DNA of 64,000 nt, taken from contig NZ_BQHI01000001.1 in NCBI RefSeq assembly GCF_021603585.1, positions 248,001-312,000 on the forward strand, written 5' to 3'. The translations under genes were made by a program, and so were the position numbers. This document shows, piece by piece, positions 1 through 14,619 of this stretch (positions are counted from its first letter, which is position 1; each line of letters begins with the position of its first letter). The DNA is from Pseudomonas sputi. GTDB taxonomy: Bacteria > Pseudomonadota > Gammaproteobacteria > Pseudomonadales > Pseudomonadaceae. A model generated the notes under the pieces. The model had not been told where the DNA came from. It did not search any database and saw nothing but the letters and a program-made list of their open reading frames with translations.

Positions 1-1112
1 TCTTCGTCGCTCAGCCAGTCACCAAGGTTGTCGGTGTGCAGGGCGTCGGCGGAGCAGATCAGCTTCAGCAGTTCGCGCAGCTTGCCCGGCAGGTAGCGGC
101 TCTGGCCGCTGGCGAACAGCAGCAGATCGTCATCAACGTCCGACCACGCCAGGCGCGCGCTCGGGTTGCGGATCAGGATGGCGCCATCTTCGAGCGCGCC
201 GAGGAGGTCTTCTTCCTCGACTTCTTCCGGGCCGACCACCAGCTCTGGATAACGTGGTTCGGTCATGTACTGGCCGAACCAGGTCAACAGCAGGCGTTCA
301 TCGCTCATGTGCTCGGCGAGCAGCGCTTTCAGGCGGTCGAGTGCATCGTGCTGGATCTGATGTGGGTCATCGCTGACCGGTTTCGCATCGGCGTCGGTGT
401 AGCGCTCTTCGTCAGTCAGGAACTGGCTGAGGAAATCGGTGAAGTGAGTCAGCACTTCAGCGGCGCTTGGTGCGCGGAAGCCGACCGAATAGGTCATGCA
501 GTCATCAACGGCAACGCCGCAGTGAGCCAGGCGCGGCGGCAGATATAGCATGTCGCCCGGTTCCAGTACCCACTCTTCGGTCTGGTTGAATTCGGCGAGG
601 ATACGCAGGTCCGCGTGTTGCAGCAGCGGGCTTTCGGAGTCGCACATCTGGCCGATTTTCCAGTTGCGCTTGCCGTGGCCTTGCAGCAGGAACACGTCGT
701 AGTTGTCGAAGTGCGGACCGACGCTGCCACCCGGGGCGGCGAAGCTGATCATCACGTCGTCGACGCGCCAGCTCGGCAGGAAGCGGAAATTCTCCAGCAA
801 CTCGCTGACTTCCGGCACGAACTGATCGACCGCCTGCACCAGCAGGGTCCACTCACGCTCCGGCAGCTTGCTGAATTCGTCTTCGGCGAACGGGCCGCGG
901 CGCAGTTCCCAAGGACGCTCGCCGTGCTCGATCACCAGGCGCGATTCAACTTCTTCTTCCAGGGCCAGGCCGGCGAGTTCGTCGGCGTCGATCGGGCTTT
1001 CGAAATCAGGAAATGCCTGGCGGATCAGCAGTGGTTTTTTCTGCCAGTAATCGCGCATGAATTCGCGCGCCGTAAGACCACCCAGAAGTTGAAGAGGAAT
1101 ATCGGGATTCAT
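1..1112 (-). CDS. roxA: RoxA/YcfD-type ribosomal protein oxygenase, 3' end outside window
   Basis: JmjC-cupin 2-oxoglutarate/Fe(II) oxygenase; the E. coli homologue YcfD hydroxylates an arginine of ribosomal protein L16. Translation starts at the ATG at 1112 (MNPDIPLQLL) and stays open to the window edge, about 370 residues, so nearly the whole protein (family about 370-390) is present. The iron ligands are visible as H134 and D136 in PHFDNYD and H197 in PRLAHCG. A GDMLYLPP strand precedes the last ligand. The gene lies upstream of nothing else on its strand in the window, and purB's terminator sits behind its start, so it has its own promoter. Function from family; very likely. Confidence 0.9.
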   Translation of the reverse strand, partial: MNPDIPLQLLGGLTAREFMRDYWQKKPLLIRQAFPDFESPIDADELAGLALEEEVESRLVIEHGERPWELRRGPFAEDEFSKLPEREWTLLVQAVDQFVPEVSELLENFRFLPSWRVDDVMISFAAPGGSVGPHFDNYDVFLLQGHGKRNWKIGQMCDSESPLLQHADLRILAEFNQTEEWVLEPGDMLYLPPRLAHCGVAVDDCMTYSVGFRAPSAAEVLTHFTDFLSQFLTDEERYTDADAKPVSDDPHQIQHDALDRLKALLAEHMSDERLLLTWFGQYMTEPRYPELVVGPEEVEEEDLLGALEDGAILIRNPSARLAWSDVDDDLLLFASGQSRYLPGKLRELLKLICSADALHTDNLGDWLSDE

Positions 1113-1150
1113 ATGTAACCTATTGAAAAAAAGCATTTTTCAGACGGGAA

Positions 1151-1177
1151 TAAAAACGCCCGGCGCGGCCGGGCGTC
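1151..1177 (-). terminator. Rho-independent terminator of purB
   Basis: Perfect 9-bp stem, arms 1156-1164 and 1168-1176 with a 3-nt loop. On the minus strand it is followed by five Ts (1152-1156 complement). It lies 22 nt past the purB stop. Confidence 0.85.
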
Positions 1178-1198
1178 TCAAGCGGGTCATGCGGTCGA

Positions 1199-2656
<1,458 letters not shown>

Positions 2657-2696
2657 TTACGCGTTACAGACTACAAAGCTTTTATTGCGTGGCGAT

Positions 2697-3320
2697 TTAC
2701 TCGCTGCGCATCAACGGATACAGCTCTTTGAGCAATTTGCGCCGGCTCACGACCAGTTGCCAGCGGTGACCGCCAAGTTGGCGCCACAGGCGTGCCGAAC
2801 GAATGCCGGCGAGCAGCAGGGCGCGGATCTTCGAGGCGTTGCTCGGCTGCTGCAGATTGCGCATGTCGCCATGCACCTGAATGCGTTGGCGCAGTGTGCT
2901 CAGGGTGTCCTGGTACAGCGCACCGCAGGCCGCGATCACGTTTTCGTGGGCCGTGCCGAAATGCTCGACCTGCGACTGAATCTGCGGCAAGCGTTTGCCG
3001 ATGACGTCGAGCATGTCGTTGCGCTTGGCCAGTTGCCGCTCAAGGCCGAGCATGGACAGGGCGTAGCGCAGCGGCTCGCGCTGCAAGGTACTCGGGTCGC
3101 GCTCGAGGGCGCCGATCAGCGCGCGGTAACCCTCGCGCAGGTTGATGTCGTCGCCGCCATATACATCCAGCGTGTCTTTCGGGTCGCGAACCAGCAGGCT
3201 GCCGAGCATGCAGCTCAGGCCGGCTTCGTTGGTCTGGCCGGTCCTGGCGATCCGGTCCACCAGCACGGCGGCGAGAAACACGCCGCCCAGAGCGGTCAAT
3301 TGCTCCTGAGTCGGGCTCAT
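2697..3320 (-). CDS. hflD: High-frequency lysogenization protein HflD
   Basis: Membrane-associated helical protein; in E. coli it binds phage lambda CII and affects lysogeny, and its housekeeping role is unclear. 207 residues from ATG 3320 (MSPTQEQL). This start is preferred over one five codons earlier because it makes an ATGA overlap with the mnmA stop at 3317, a sign of translational coupling. No signal peptide or transmembrane helix. The position between mnmA and purB is the conserved gammaproteobacterial location and supports the assignment. Confidence 0.93.
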   Translation of the reverse strand: MSPTQEQLTALGGVFLAAVLVDRIARTGQTNEAGLSCMLGSLLVRDPKDTLDVYGGDDINLREGYRALIGALERDPSTLQREPLRYALSMLGLERQLAKRNDMLDVIGKRLPQIQSQVEHFGTAHENVIAACGALYQDTLSTLRQRIQVHGDMRNLQQPSNASKIRALLLAGIRSARLWRQLGGHRWQLVVSRRKLLKELYPLMRSE

Positions 3321-4441
3321 GTCTGGTCGCTCCACGGCTCGGCGACTTCAATCACGCCGCCACCGAGGCAGATTTCACCGTCATAGAACACCACCGACTG
3401 ACCCGGCGTGACCGCGCGTTGCGGCTCGTCGAACACGGCGCGATAGCCGGTCGCGGTTTTTTCCAGCGTGCAGGCCTGATCGCCCTGGCGATAACGAACC
3501 TTGGCGGTCAGGCGCAGTGGCTGGCTCAGATCGATCGGGTTGACCCAATAGATTTCCGAAGCGAGCAGGGCGCTGGAAAACAGCCACGGATGGTTGTTGC
3601 CCTGGCCGACGATCAGCTCGTTGGTGTCCAGATCCTTGCGCAGCACGTACCACGGCTCGTCGCCGGCGTCTTTCAGACCGCCGATGCCCAGGCCCTGACG
3701 CTGGCCGATGGTGTGGTACATCAGGCCGTGGTGACGGCCGATGACTTCGCCTTCGGTGGTCTTGATCTCGCCCGGTTGCGCCGGCAGGTATTGCTTGAGG
3801 AAATCGCTGAAACGGCGCTCGCCGATGAAGCAGATTCCGGTGGAATCCTTCTTTTTGGCCGTCGCCAGCTCGTATTTCTCGGCAATTGCACGGACTTGCG
3901 GTTTTTCCAGCTCGCCGACCGGGAACAGGGTCTTGGCGATCTGTTCACCCCCAACGGCGTGCAGGAAGTAGCTCTGATCCTTGTTCGGATCCAGGCCCTT
4001 GAGCAGTTCGGTGCGGCCGTCAATGTCGCGGCGGCGCACGTAGTGGCCGGTGGCAATCAGATCGGCGCCAAGCATCATGGCGTAGTCGAGAAACGCCTTG
4101 AACTTGATCTCGCGGTTGCACAGGATGTCCGGATTCGGCGTGCGGCCGGCCTTGTATTCGGCCAGGAAGTGTTCGAATACGTTGTCCCAGTACTCGGCGG
4201 CGAAGTTGGCGGTGTGCAGCTTGATACCGATCTTGTCGCAAACGGCCTGGGCATCCGCCAGGTCGTCCATGGCGGTGCAGTATTCCGTTCCGTCGTCTTC
4301 TTCCCAGTTCTTCATGAACAGGCCTTCCACTTCATAGCCCTGCTCGATCAGCAGGAGAGCGGAAACGGAAGAGTCCACGCCGCCGGACATGCCGACAATG
4401 ACGCGCTTCTTGGATGTGTCAGAAGGGGCTGGATCACGCAT
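3317..4441 (-). CDS. mnmA: tRNA-specific 2-thiouridylase MnmA
   Basis: ATP-dependent enzyme that puts sulphur on U34 of the Lys, Glu and Gln tRNAs, taking persulphide from TusE. 374 residues, full length. The PP-loop SGGVDSS is at 19-25. The catalytic cysteine pair is C108 (DILCNRE) and C204 (TGICFIG). The stop overlaps the hflD start by 4 nt. The TusDCB-TusE relay that supplies it is coded about 21 kb away at 25479-26854. Confidence 0.98.
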   Translation of the reverse strand: MRDPAPSDTSKKRVIVGMSGGVDSSVSALLLIEQGYEVEGLFMKNWEEDDGTEYCTAMDDLADAQAVCDKIGIKLHTANFAAEYWDNVFEHFLAEYKAGRTPNPDILCNREIKFKAFLDYAMMLGADLIATGHYVRRRDIDGRTELLKGLDPNKDQSYFLHAVGGEQIAKTLFPVGELEKPQVRAIAEKYELATAKKKDSTGICFIGERRFSDFLKQYLPAQPGEIKTTEGEVIGRHHGLMYHTIGQRQGLGIGGLKDAGDEPWYVLRKDLDTNELIVGQGNNHPWLFSSALLASEIYWVNPIDLSQPLRLTAKVRYRQGDQACTLEKTATGYRAVFDEPQRAVTPGQSVVFYDGEICLGGGVIEVAEPWSDQT

Positions 4442-4500
4442 AGGGATTCAATGAGTGTCTTGAAAAAGGACGCGATTCTATCAGGCTCACGGCCTCAAGG

Positions 4501-4947
4501 CTAAAGGGAAGGGCGGATCAGTTCGAGACCGAAGCGATTGCCGGCCAGATAATCGTCGATGCAGCGGATGATCAGCTCGCTGCGCCAGTTGTCGCGCTGG
4601 GTCAATAATTCGTCGCGGGTCAGCCACTTGGCGCCGACGATGCCGTCGTCCAGCTGATATTCCGGGTGATGTTTGACGGCTTTGGCGCTGAAGCACACGC
4701 GCTGGTAAGTCACGCCGTTGCTCGGGGCGGTATACAGATAAATGCCGATTACGCTGGTGGGTTCGACGTCCCAGCCGGTTTCTTCGAGGGTTTCGCGCAC
4801 GGCGGCTTCGATCAGGGTTTCGTCCGGATCCAGATGGCCGGCCGGCTGATTGAGCACGTTACGCCCGGCCTTGTGTTCCTCGACCATCAGGAAACGACCG
4901 TTGTCCTCGACGATGGTGGCGACGGTGATGTGGGGTTGCCAGTTCAT
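4501..4947 (-). CDS. nudJ: Nudix phosphatase NudJ
   Basis: Nucleotide pyrophosphatase; E. coli NudJ acts on thiamine and nucleoside di/triphosphates. 148 residues from ATG 4947 (MNWQPHIT), the usual length. A perfect Nudix box GX5EX7REXXEEXG starts at G37, with R51-E52 and E55-E56. The frame is open 23 codons further upstream but those codons run through a run of nine Gs and are not family-like. It lies 59 nt upstream of mnmA on the same strand, as in E. coli (nudJ-mnmA-hflD-purB). Confidence 0.9.
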   Translation of the reverse strand: MNWQPHITVATIVEDNGRFLMVEEHKAGRNVLNQPAGHLDPDETLIEAAVRETLEETGWDVEPTSVIGIYLYTAPSNGVTYQRVCFSAKAVKHHPEYQLDDGIVGAKWLTRDELLTQRDNWRSELIIRCIDDYLAGNRFGLELIRPSL

Positions 4948-5026
4948 GGGCTGCTCTTGCTCGGAGGGGGGGGGCGCAAGTAAACAACAAGGCGTTGTAG
5001 TCCTCAACCGATTCATGCAGTTCTGT

Positions 5027-5692
5027 TTAATAAGGCATAGTCATAAAGTTTTTTGATTGAAAGCCATAATTTTTCAGGAAAGCCGAGATTTTTGAAATCT
5101 GTTCACTTGTAAGCGCAGGTATTAATGAAATGACATTAACCACTTGAACATTGCCCGCAAAACAGTGCCACTCGACAAGTACGTAGGGATCCGCCCAAAC
5201 AAACCGAGAGGGAATGTCTGTGCCTCCAAAGCCATAAGGAGCCGATCCCGGGCTTGGATTGACAATGTTGACACTCAAGTCAGTAGCGATGAGGTTTTTG
5301 GGGATGGCTTGTACGTAATACCATTTATCGACGGGGGTGTGGTCGTAGACATCAACTTTTCCCACCGCCCAGAATAGTGGAGCCAGCAAGTCCGGGAATG
5401 TCACTCTGGGTTTGGTGGCAAAAATTTGGGATTCATCTGTCGCTGCCACGCCACCATTGATTTTCTGATGGATCCAGCGGTAATAAGCCTTATTCCCAAA
5501 AGGTAAATAGACTCTGAAGCCTTGAGGTAGGCCTTTCAGGGTGTTGAAGAATTGTAGCGGGATCTGGAGGGCGGGAGGGTCGGTGCATGGCCCATCACTG
5601 ATTGCCGGGTCATTCCATGAGAGCGTGTCGGCAGATGCTGACGATGTAAACGCAGCCAATGCAAAACTGACGAGCAGGCTCAGCGGTTTCAT
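5027..5692 (-). CDS. Exported protein of unknown function, AT-rich
   Basis: I do not recognise this family. 221 residues from ATG 5692, preceded by a good Shine-Dalgarno (AAGGTG). Residues 1-21 form a signal peptide (MKPLSLLVSF core, ending SASA-DT), so it is probably periplasmic or secreted. The mature part has two cysteines (GPCTD and WHCFAG) that could form a disulphide, many aromatic residues, and no transmembrane helix. Base composition is clearly unlike its neighbours: for example 5041-5100 holds 17 G/C in 60. It interrupts the otherwise conserved stretch between nudJ and idh, which suggests acquisition. It stands alone on its strand with a long AT-rich upstream region. Confidence 0.75.
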   Translation of the reverse strand: MKPLSLLVSFALAAFTSSASADTLSWNDPAISDGPCTDPPALQIPLQFFNTLKGLPQGFRVYLPFGNKAYYRWIHQKINGGVAATDESQIFATKPRVTFPDLLAPLFWAVGKVDVYDHTPVDKWYYVQAIPKNLIATDLSVNIVNPSPGSAPYGFGGTDIPSRFVWADPYVLVEWHCFAGNVQVVNVISLIPALTSEQISKISAFLKNYGFQSKNFMTMPY

Positions 5693-6049
5693 TCTTATCA
5701 CCTTGCGAGGCTTGTAAGTATCTAAAAAACGTTCTCTCTCAAAGTTCTTGTGGGAACTCGGATGTCTGCATCGGTGATACGTGGTGTTATTTCGACTCAC
5801 TCATTATTTATTCTTGGGCCATAGCTGCTTGGTTATAGGGGGGATTTTGGCCGGGAATATTATGTGAGTGACGGTGGCAGATGTTTTATTTCGTGTGTTC
5901 TGAGATTAGTGGCTTGCTCGAGTCTTGTGACCTGTCAACTTTGACAGTTGATTATGCTCTTTTGCGATCATCTATTGCGGCGATGTGGAATAAGGCTCGG
6001 TTCTCAGGGGTGGCGTAAGTAAGACCGGAAACAAAATTTCAGCCTTTTG
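5693..6049. other. AT-rich intergenic region with a TTGACAG palindrome
   Basis: No convincing gene. It should carry the promoter of the exported protein. A perfect 16-nt palindrome, CTGTCAACTTTGACAG, lies at 5932-5947. It has the CTG-N10-CAG spacing of a LexA site, but the interior matches the consensus poorly, so it is only a candidate operator. Confidence 0.5.
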
Positions 6050-6083
6050 AAAAAAGCAAACCCCGGCACAGAGCCGGGGTTTG
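6050..6083 (-). terminator. Rho-independent terminator of idh
   Basis: Perfect 10-bp stem, arms 6058-6067 and 6073-6082, loop 5 nt. On the minus strand the stem is followed by GC and then six Ts. It lies 18 nt past the idh stop. Confidence 0.85.
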
Positions 6084-6100
6084 TTTGCAGCGCTACAACC

Positions 6101-8807
<2,707 letters not shown>

Positions 8808-10064
8808 ATGGGTTACAAGAAGATTCAGGTTCCAGCCGTCGGCGACAAAATCACCGTCAACGCAGACCATTCTCTCAATGTCCCTGATAACCCGATCATT
8901 CCCTTCATCGAAGGTGACGGCATTGGCGTCGACGTCAGCCCTGTGATGATCAAAGTGGTTGATGCTGCCGTAGAAAAAGCCTACGGGGGCAAGCGCAAGA
9001 TTTCCTGGATGGAGGTTTATGCTGGCGAAAAAGCAACCCAGGTTTATGACCAGGACACCTGGCTGCCGCAGGAAACTCTGGACGCGGTCAAGGATTACGT
9101 GGTTTCCATCAAGGGCCCGCTGACCACCCCGGTCGGTGGCGGCATCCGCTCCCTCAACGTTGCCCTGCGTCAACAGCTCGATCTCTATGTCTGCCTGCGC
9201 CCGGTGGTGTGGTTCGAAGGCGTGCCAAGCCCGGTGAAAAAGCCCGGCGACGTCGACATGGTGATCTTCCGCGAAAACTCCGAAGACATTTATGCCGGTA
9301 TCGAATGGAAGGCCGGCTCCCCCGAGGCCACCAAGGTCATCAAGTTCCTGAAAGAAGAAATGGGCGTCACCAAGATCCGTTTCGATCAGGACTGCGGCAT
9401 CGGCATCAAGCCGGTTTCGAAAGAAGGCACCAAGCGTCTGGTGCGCAAGGCCCTGCAATACGTAGTGGATAACGACCGCAAGTCGCTGACCATCGTGCAC
9501 AAGGGCAACATCATGAAATTCACCGAAGGTGCCTTCAAGGACTGGGGTTACGAGGTGGCGAAGGAAGAATTCGGCGCCGAGCTGCTCGATGGCGGACCAT
9601 GGATGAAATTCAAGAACCCGAAAACCGGCCGCGAAGTCGTCGTCAAGGACGCCATCGCCGACGCCATGCTCCAGCAGATCCTGCTGCGTCCGGCCGAATA
9701 CGATGTGATCGCCACCCTCAACCTCAACGGTGACTACCTGTCCGACGCCCTGGCGGCGGAAGTGGGCGGTATCGGTATCGCGCCGGGTGCCAACCTGTCC
9801 GACACCGTGGCCATGTTCGAGGCAACCCACGGTACCGCGCCGAAATATGCCGGCAAGGACCAGGTCAACCCGGGCTCGGTGATTCTGTCGGCGGAGATGA
9901 TGCTGCGCCACCTGGGCTGGACCGAGGCGGCCGACCTGATCATCAAGGGCACCAATGGCGCAATCAAGGCCAAGACCGTGACCTACGACTTCGAACGTCT
10001 GATGGAAGGCGCCACGCTGGTGTCTTCTTCGGGCTTCGGTGAAGCGCTGATCAAGCACATGTAA
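8808..10064 (+). CDS. icd: Homodimeric NADP-dependent isocitrate dehydrogenase
   Basis: Classic TCA-cycle isocitrate dehydrogenase. 418 residues from ATG 8808 ([10 protein letters not shown]), chosen for its GGAG ribosome site and because homologues start there, although the frame is open 31 codons upstream. S115 in [11 protein letters not shown] is equivalent to E. coli S113, the target of the kinase/phosphatase AceK, so control by phosphorylation at the glyoxylate branch is expected. The isopropylmalate/isocitrate signature appears in [17 protein letters not shown]. It ends in a strong terminator. Confidence 0.98.
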   Translation: MGYKKIQVPAVGDKITVNADHSLNVPDNPIIPFIEGDGIGVDVSPVMIKVVDAAVEKAYGGKRKISWMEVYAGEKATQVYDQDTWLPQETLDAVKDYVVSIKGPLTTPVGGGIRSLNVALRQQLDLYVCLRPVVWFEGVPSPVKKPGDVDMVIFRENSEDIYAGIEWKAGSPEATKVIKFLKEEMGVTKIRFDQDCGIGIKPVSKEGTKRLVRKALQYVVDNDRKSLTIVHKGNIMKFTEGAFKDWGYEVAKEEFGAELLDGGPWMKFKNPKTGREVVVKDAIADAMLQQILLRPAEYDVIATLNLNGDYLSDALAAEVGGIGIAPGANLSDTVAMFEATHGTAPKYAGKDQVNPGSVILSAEMMLRHLGWTEAADLIIKGTNGAIKAKTVTYDFERLMEGATLVSSSGFGEALIKHM

Positions 10065-10081
10065 GAAAGGCAGTTGCAACG

Positions 10082-10121
10082 AAACCGCCCGGCTCGAGTA
10101 ATCGAGCCGGGCGGTTTGTTT
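10082..10121 (+). terminator. Strong terminator after icd
   Basis: A 16-bp perfect stem, arms 10082-10097 and 10102-10117, with a GTAA loop, followed by GTTTT. It lies between the convergent icd and cspD genes and may serve both, though the T-tract favours the plus strand. Confidence 0.9.
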
Positions 10122-10143
10122 TCTGGCAAGTATTCGGGTTGCT

Positions 10144-10440
10144 TCAGCTGGTCACTGACTGGTGTTGAGCGGCTGCCGCAGCAACGGCGGCCGAGGCGGG
10201 ATCTTTCGCGGCCTCGACATTCTGAATATTTGTGGCATGCAGGCCTTTGGGCCCTTGTATGATATCGAATTTGACGATTTGCCCGGCTTTGAGGGTTTTG
10301 TATCCGTCCATTTTAATGGCGGAATAGTGGGCAAAGAAATCGATCTCCTTGCCGTCCTCGTCCTTCCCCTCGCGGGAGTCGGTATTGATGAAACCGAACC
10401 CCTTGGCATTGTTGAACCATTTCACCTTGCCGACAGCCAT
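10144..10440 (-). CDS. cspD: Cold-shock-domain protein CspD
   Basis: Single-strand nucleic-acid-binding OB-fold protein; E. coli CspD inhibits replication in stationary phase. 98 residues from ATG 10440 ([10 protein letters not shown]); the open frame upstream is not family-like. RNP1 is KGFGFI at 13-18 and RNP2 is DFFAH at 34-38. The Ala-rich C-terminal tail is low complexity. It is divergent from clpS, the conserved cspD/clpS arrangement. Its leader (10441-10560) contains an AT stem-loop near 10508-10536, possibly a cold-responsive structure. Confidence 0.95.
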   Translation of the reverse strand: MAVGKVKWFNNAKGFGFINTDSREGKDEDGKEIDFFAHYSAIKMDGYKTLKAGQIVKFDIIQGPKGLHATNIQNVEAAKDPASAAVAAAAAQHQSVTS

Positions 10441-10664
10441 GCTCAAATCCCTCTGCAACAGTCTCCATCGCTGGAGTATCATCCAATTCATCCGCAGTCG
10501 AATCCGTTAAAAAGATTGACTCCGCGGATCTTTTTTACCCACTGTGGGTTCTATTGGTTGTAACACCGTTTTCCCGATAGTCAAGGTGACCGGGCAGTCG
10601 GAGTTGAAAACGTGTCAAGCCGCCCCCACCACTGTATTTGCACAACTGACGAACCTTTCTTTCC

Positions 10665-11048
10665 ATGCATGCAATCAGCCAGATTCGACTAACATTCAAT
10701 CAGGATCGCCCGCTTCTCCAAAAGGATCTTCCACAGGAGCACGACGACGATTCGGCAGGCGTTGCTGTTCAGGAAGCAAAGCCTGCGTTACAGGCGCCGC
10801 CGATGTACAAGGTGGTTTTGTTCAACGATGACTACACACCGATGGATTTCGTCGTCGAAGTGCTCGAGGTGTTTTTTAACCTGAATCGCGAGCTGGCGAC
10901 CAAGGTCATGCTGGCCGTCCATACAGAAGGGCGGGCAGTATGTGGAGTGTTTACCCGCGACATCGCCGAGACAAAGGCCATGCAGGTCAACCAGTACGCC
11001 AGGGAAAGCCAGCATCCGCTACTCTGTGAAATCGAGAAGGACGGTTAA
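10665..11048 (+). CDS. clpS: ClpS adaptor for N-degron substrates
   Basis: Binds proteins with N-terminal Leu, Phe, Tyr or Trp and hands them to ClpAP. 127 residues, slightly longer than P. aeruginosa ClpS because of a few extra residues in the flexible N-terminal arm. The core [18 protein letters not shown] carries the substrate-binding loop, and HTEGRAVCG is typical. It lies 30 nt upstream of clpA, so the two are almost certainly co-transcribed. Aat and Bpt, which make its substrates, are coded 3-4 kb away on the other strand. Confidence 0.98.
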   Translation: MHAISQIRLTFNQDRPLLQKDLPQEHDDDSAGVAVQEAKPALQAPPMYKVVLFNDDYTPMDFVVEVLEVFFNLNRELATKVMLAVHTEGRAVCGVFTRDIAETKAMQVNQYARESQHPLLCEIEKDG

Positions 11049-11078
11049 TCGCCGACCACTTGGGTATGAGGTGAAGCT

Positions 11079-13349
11079 ATGTTAAACCGCGAGCTCGAAG
11101 TCACCCTCAATCTTGCCTTCAAGGAGGCACGTTCGAAGCGTCATGAATTCATGACCGTCGAACACCTGCTGCTGGCCCTATTGGACAATGAGGCTGCCGC
11201 CACCGTATTACGTGCCTGCGGCGCAAACCTCGACAAACTCAAGCACGACCTGCAGGAGTTCATCGACTCCACCACGCCACTGATCCCCGTCCATGACGAG
11301 GATCGCGAAACCCAGCCAACCCTGGGCTTCCAGCGTGTGCTGCAACGTGCTGTCTTTCATGTGCAGAGCTCGGGCAAACGCGAAGTGACCGGCGCCAACG
11401 TGCTGGTTGCAATCTTCAGTGAGCAAGAGAGTCAGGCGGTGTTCCTGCTGAAACAGCAGAGCGTTGCACGCATTGATGTCGTCAATTACATCGCCCACGG
11501 TATTTCCAAAGTGCCGGGGCATGGCGATCACTCTGAAGGTGAACAAGATATGCAGGACGATGAGGGCGGTGAGTCTTCTTCTTCAGGCAATCCGCTGGAC
11601 GCTTATGCCAGCAATCTCAACGAACTCGCACGCCAGGGCCGGATCGATCCGCTGGTCGGGCGTGAAACGGAAGTCGAGCGTGTCGCGCAGATTCTGGCGC
11701 GTCGTCGCAAGAACAATCCGCTGCTGGTGGGCGAGGCAGGCGTGGGTAAAACCGCGATTGCCGAAGGCCTTGCCAAGCGTATTGTTGACAACCAGGTGCC
11801 AGACCTGCTGGCCAACAGCGTCGTTTATTCCCTCGATCTGGGCGCTCTGCTCGCGGGCACCAAGTATCGCGGTGATTTCGAGAAGCGCTTCAAGGCGCTG
11901 CTCAATGAGCTGAAAAAACGTCCGCAGGCCATCCTGTTCATCGACGAGATCCACACCATTATCGGTGCGGGTGCTGCGTCCGGTGGCGTGATGGACGCCT
12001 CGAACCTGCTCAAGCCGCTGCTGTCGTCCGGCGACATTCGCTGCATCGGCTCGACCACGTTCCAGGAATTTCGTGGCATCTTCGAAAAAGACCGCGCCCT
12101 GGCGCGTCGCTTCCAGAAGGTCGATGTCGTCGAGCCGTCGGTGGAAGACACCATCGGAATCCTGCGTGGCCTGAAAGGTCGCTTCGAACAGCATCACAAC
12201 ATCGAATACAGCGATGAGTCGTTGCGCGCCGCTGCGGAACTGGCTTCGCGCTACATCAATGACCGGCACATGCCGGACAAGGCCATCGACGTGATCGACG
12301 AGGCGGGCGCCTACCAGCGTCTGCAACCGGTCGAGAAGCGCGTGAAACGCATCGAAGTGCCTGAAGTCGAGGACATCGTTGCGAAAATTGCGCGGATTCC
12401 GCCGAAGCACGTCACCAGCTCCGACAAGGAGCTGCTGCGCAACCTCGAGCGTGACCTGAAACTCACGGTGTTCGGTCAGGATGCGGCGATCGATTCGCTG
12501 TCGACTGCGATCAAGCTGTCCCGTGCCGGTCTCAAGTCGCCTGACAAGCCTGTCGGTTCGTTCCTGTTCGCAGGGCCGACCGGCGTCGGTAAAACCGAAG
12601 CCGCGCGTCAATTGGCCAAGGCGTTGGGGATCGAACTGGTTCGCTTCGACATGTCCGAGTACATGGAGCGCCACACCGTATCGCGTTTGATCGGTGCGCC
12701 TCCGGGTTACGTCGGTTTCGATCAGGGCGGTCTGTTGACCGAGGCGATCACCAAGCAACCGCATTGCGTATTGCTGCTCGATGAAATCGAGAAGGCGCAT
12801 CCGGAAGTCTTCAACCTGCTGTTGCAGGTGATGGACCACGGTACGCTGACCGACAACAACGGGCGCAAGGCGGATTTCCGCAACGTGATCGTGATCATGA
12901 CCACCAACGCCGGTGCTGAAACGGCGGCGAGAGCTTCGATCGGTTTCACCCATCAGGACCATTCGTCCGATGCGATGGAAGTGATCAAGAAGAGCTTCAC
13001 GCCGGAATTCCGCAACCGCCTGGATACCATCATTCAGTTTGGTCGCCTCAGTCATGAGGTTATCAAGAGCGTGGTGGACAAGTTCCTCACCGAGCTTCAG
13101 GCGCAGCTGGAAGACAAGCGGGTGCTTCTGGAAGTGACCGATGCGGCGCGCAGCTGGCTGGCGGCCGGTGGTTACGATTCGGCCATGGGCGCCCGTCCGA
13201 TGGCACGTCTGATCCAGGACAAGATCAAGCGTCCGCTGGCGGAGGAGATTCTGTTTGGCGAGCTGGCCGAGCATGGCGGTGTGGTTCACATCGACATCAA
13301 GGATGGTGAGCTGACGTTTGACTTCGAGACCACTGCGGAAATGGCCTGA
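11079..13349 (+). CDS. clpA: ClpA, ATPase subunit of the ClpAP protease
   Basis: Hexameric AAA+ unfoldase. 756 residues, full length. The Clp-N double repeat (1-145) is the ClpS docking site, followed by an acidic linker (about 150-172). The first Walker A is GEAGVGKT at 218-225 and the second is GPTGVGKT near 499-506. An IGF tripeptide near 621, in place of the usual IGL, is the predicted ClpP-docking loop. Ends in a Rho-independent terminator. clpP is not in the window. Confidence 0.98.
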   Translation: MLNRELEVTLNLAFKEARSKRHEFMTVEHLLLALLDNEAAATVLRACGANLDKLKHDLQEFIDSTTPLIPVHDEDRETQPTLGFQRVLQRAVFHVQSSGKREVTGANVLVAIFSEQESQAVFLLKQQSVARIDVVNYIAHGISKVPGHGDHSEGEQDMQDDEGGESSSSGNPLDAYASNLNELARQGRIDPLVGRETEVERVAQILARRRKNNPLLVGEAGVGKTAIAEGLAKRIVDNQVPDLLANSVVYSLDLGALLAGTKYRGDFEKRFKALLNELKKRPQAILFIDEIHTIIGAGAASGGVMDASNLLKPLLSSGDIRCIGSTTFQEFRGIFEKDRALARRFQKVDVVEPSVEDTIGILRGLKGRFEQHHNIEYSDESLRAAAELASRYINDRHMPDKAIDVIDEAGAYQRLQPVEKRVKRIEVPEVEDIVAKIARIPPKHVTSSDKELLRNLERDLKLTVFGQDAAIDSLSTAIKLSRAGLKSPDKPVGSFLFAGPTGVGKTEAARQLAKALGIELVRFDMSEYMERHTVSRLIGAPPGYVGFDQGGLLTEAITKQPHCVLLLDEIEKAHPEVFNLLLQVMDHGTLTDNNGRKADFRNVIVIMTTNAGAETAARASIGFTHQDHSSDAMEVIKKSFTPEFRNRLDTIIQFGRLSHEVIKSVVDKFLTELQAQLEDKRVLLEVTDAARSWLAAGGYDSAMGARPMARLIQDKIKRPLAEEILFGELAEHGGVVHIDIKDGELTFDFETTAEMA

Positions 13350-13375
13350 TGGTTGTTGGTCTGTTGTAAAGCGAG

Positions 13376-13397
13376 AGGCGCCTTCGGGCGCCTTTTT
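13376..13397 (+). terminator. Terminator after clpA
   Basis: 7-bp stem AGGCGCC/GGCGCCT (13376-13382 and 13387-13393) closed by a stable TTCG tetraloop and followed by four more Ts. Confidence 0.9.
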
Positions 13398-13480
13398 GCT
13401 GTTTGCGGGTTTGGTTTTTGGGGTATGTCCGTTACCGCAGCAACGGATATTCACCCAAACCCCAAAAAACATGCACACAC

Positions 13481-13507
13481 AAAAACGCCCGGCATTAAGC
13501 CGGGCGT
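13481..13507 (-). terminator. Terminator after infA
   Basis: Perfect 9-bp stem, arms 13485-13493 and 13499-13507, loop 5 nt. On the minus strand it is followed by five Ts. It closes the aat-bpt-infA transcript. Confidence 0.88.
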
Positions 13508-13522
13508 CTTGTATTGACTTGA

Positions 13523-13741
13523 TTAGCGAGCGCGGTAAGTAATACGCCCTTTGCTCAAGTCATAGGGCGTCAGCTCGACGCGCACTTTGTCACCGGTAAG
13601 AATACGAATGTAGTTCTTGCGCATCTTGCCGGAAATATGCGCGGTTACGACGTGCCCATTTTCCAACTCCACACGAAACATGGTGTTGGGCAGGGTGTCG
13701 ACGACAGTGCCTTCCATTTCGAAGCTGTCTTCTTTCGACAT
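13523..13741 (-). CDS. infA: Translation initiation factor IF-1
   Basis: Single S1/OB-fold domain that binds the ribosomal A site. 72 residues from ATG 13741 (MSKEDSFEM), exactly the family length; the 22 extra upstream codons in frame are discarded. Key stretches are [19 protein letters not shown] and [10 protein letters not shown]. Last gene of the aat-bpt-infA group; the gap to bpt is 112 nt, so it may also have its own promoter. Confidence 0.98.
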
Positions 13742-13853
13742 GCAGTAAAGCCCTCGGTATCCAATGAATGGCCCGGTGCAACTGCGCCAGGCAAAAGCGG
13801 CGTGCATTGTGCCCGAAAAATGGGGTTTACGCCAAGGGGTTTAGGGTTTGCAT

Positions 13854-14561
13854 TCAGTTCAGGACGACCCAGCGCTGATTGATCAGCAGTTCGATAGGCC
13901 GATATTGGGTCTTGTAGTTCATCTTTTTGCAGTTTTTGATCCAGTATCCGAGGTAAACCGCTTCAAGCCCCAAGCGCTGGGCTTCGGCGATTTGCCAGAG
14001 GATGGCGTAGCGGCCCAGACTGCGGCGTTCCTCGGTCGGCTCGTAAAACGTGTAGACCGCCGACAGGCCATTGGGCAGCAGATCGGTGACGGCGACTGCC
14101 AGCAACCGCCCGTCGAGCCGGAACTCGTAAAAGCGTGAGAAGGGCAGGTCGCGCACCAGAAACGTCGAGAATTGATCGCGGCTCGGCGGATACATGTCGC
14201 CGTCGGCATGGCGTTGTTCGATGTAGCGCTGATAGAGGTCGAAATATTCTTCGCTGAACGCAGGCTTGACCGGTCGTACCTGTAAATCGGTGTTGCGTTT
14301 GAAAATGCGTTTCTGCTGCCGGTTGGGGTTGAACGGTGCCACCGGGATGCGCGCGGGCACGCAGGCATTGCAGTTCTGACAATGCGGACGGTACAGATGG
14401 TCACCGCTGCGACGAAAGCCCATTTCCGACAGGTCTGCGTAGACATGCACATCCATGGGCTGGCTCGGATCGAGAAACAGGGTCGTCGCCTGTTCCTCGG
14501 GCAGATAACTGCAGGAGTGAGGCTGAGTGGCATAGAACTTCAAGCGCGCCAACTCGGTCAT
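13854..14561 (-). CDS. bpt: Aspartate/glutamate leucyltransferase Bpt
   Basis: Transfers Leu from Leu-tRNA to proteins with N-terminal Asp or Glu, marking them for ClpS-ClpAP. 235 residues from ATG 14561 (MTELARLKF); two extra upstream codons are possible. The N-terminal region has the conserved cysteines in [12 protein letters not shown] and SCSYLP. The ATE C-terminal domain includes [11 protein letters not shown] and MNYKTQYRP. Lies 58 nt after aat on the same strand. The name follows the Vibrio vulnificus prototype. Confidence 0.95.
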   Translation of the reverse strand: MTELARLKFYATQPHSCSYLPEEQATTLFLDPSQPMDVHVYADLSEMGFRRSGDHLYRPHCQNCNACVPARIPVAPFNPNRQQKRIFKRNTDLQVRPVKPAFSEEYFDLYQRYIEQRHADGDMYPPSRDQFSTFLVRDLPFSRFYEFRLDGRLLAVAVTDLLPNGLSAVYTFYEPTEERRSLGRYAILWQIAEAQRLGLEAVYLGYWIKNCKKMNYKTQYRPIELLINQRWVVLN

Positions 14562-14619
14562 GATCAACCCTCAAGGGTAAGCTGGTGAATTAAGTGTAAG
14601 CCACGCGCGCAAAAGGCGC

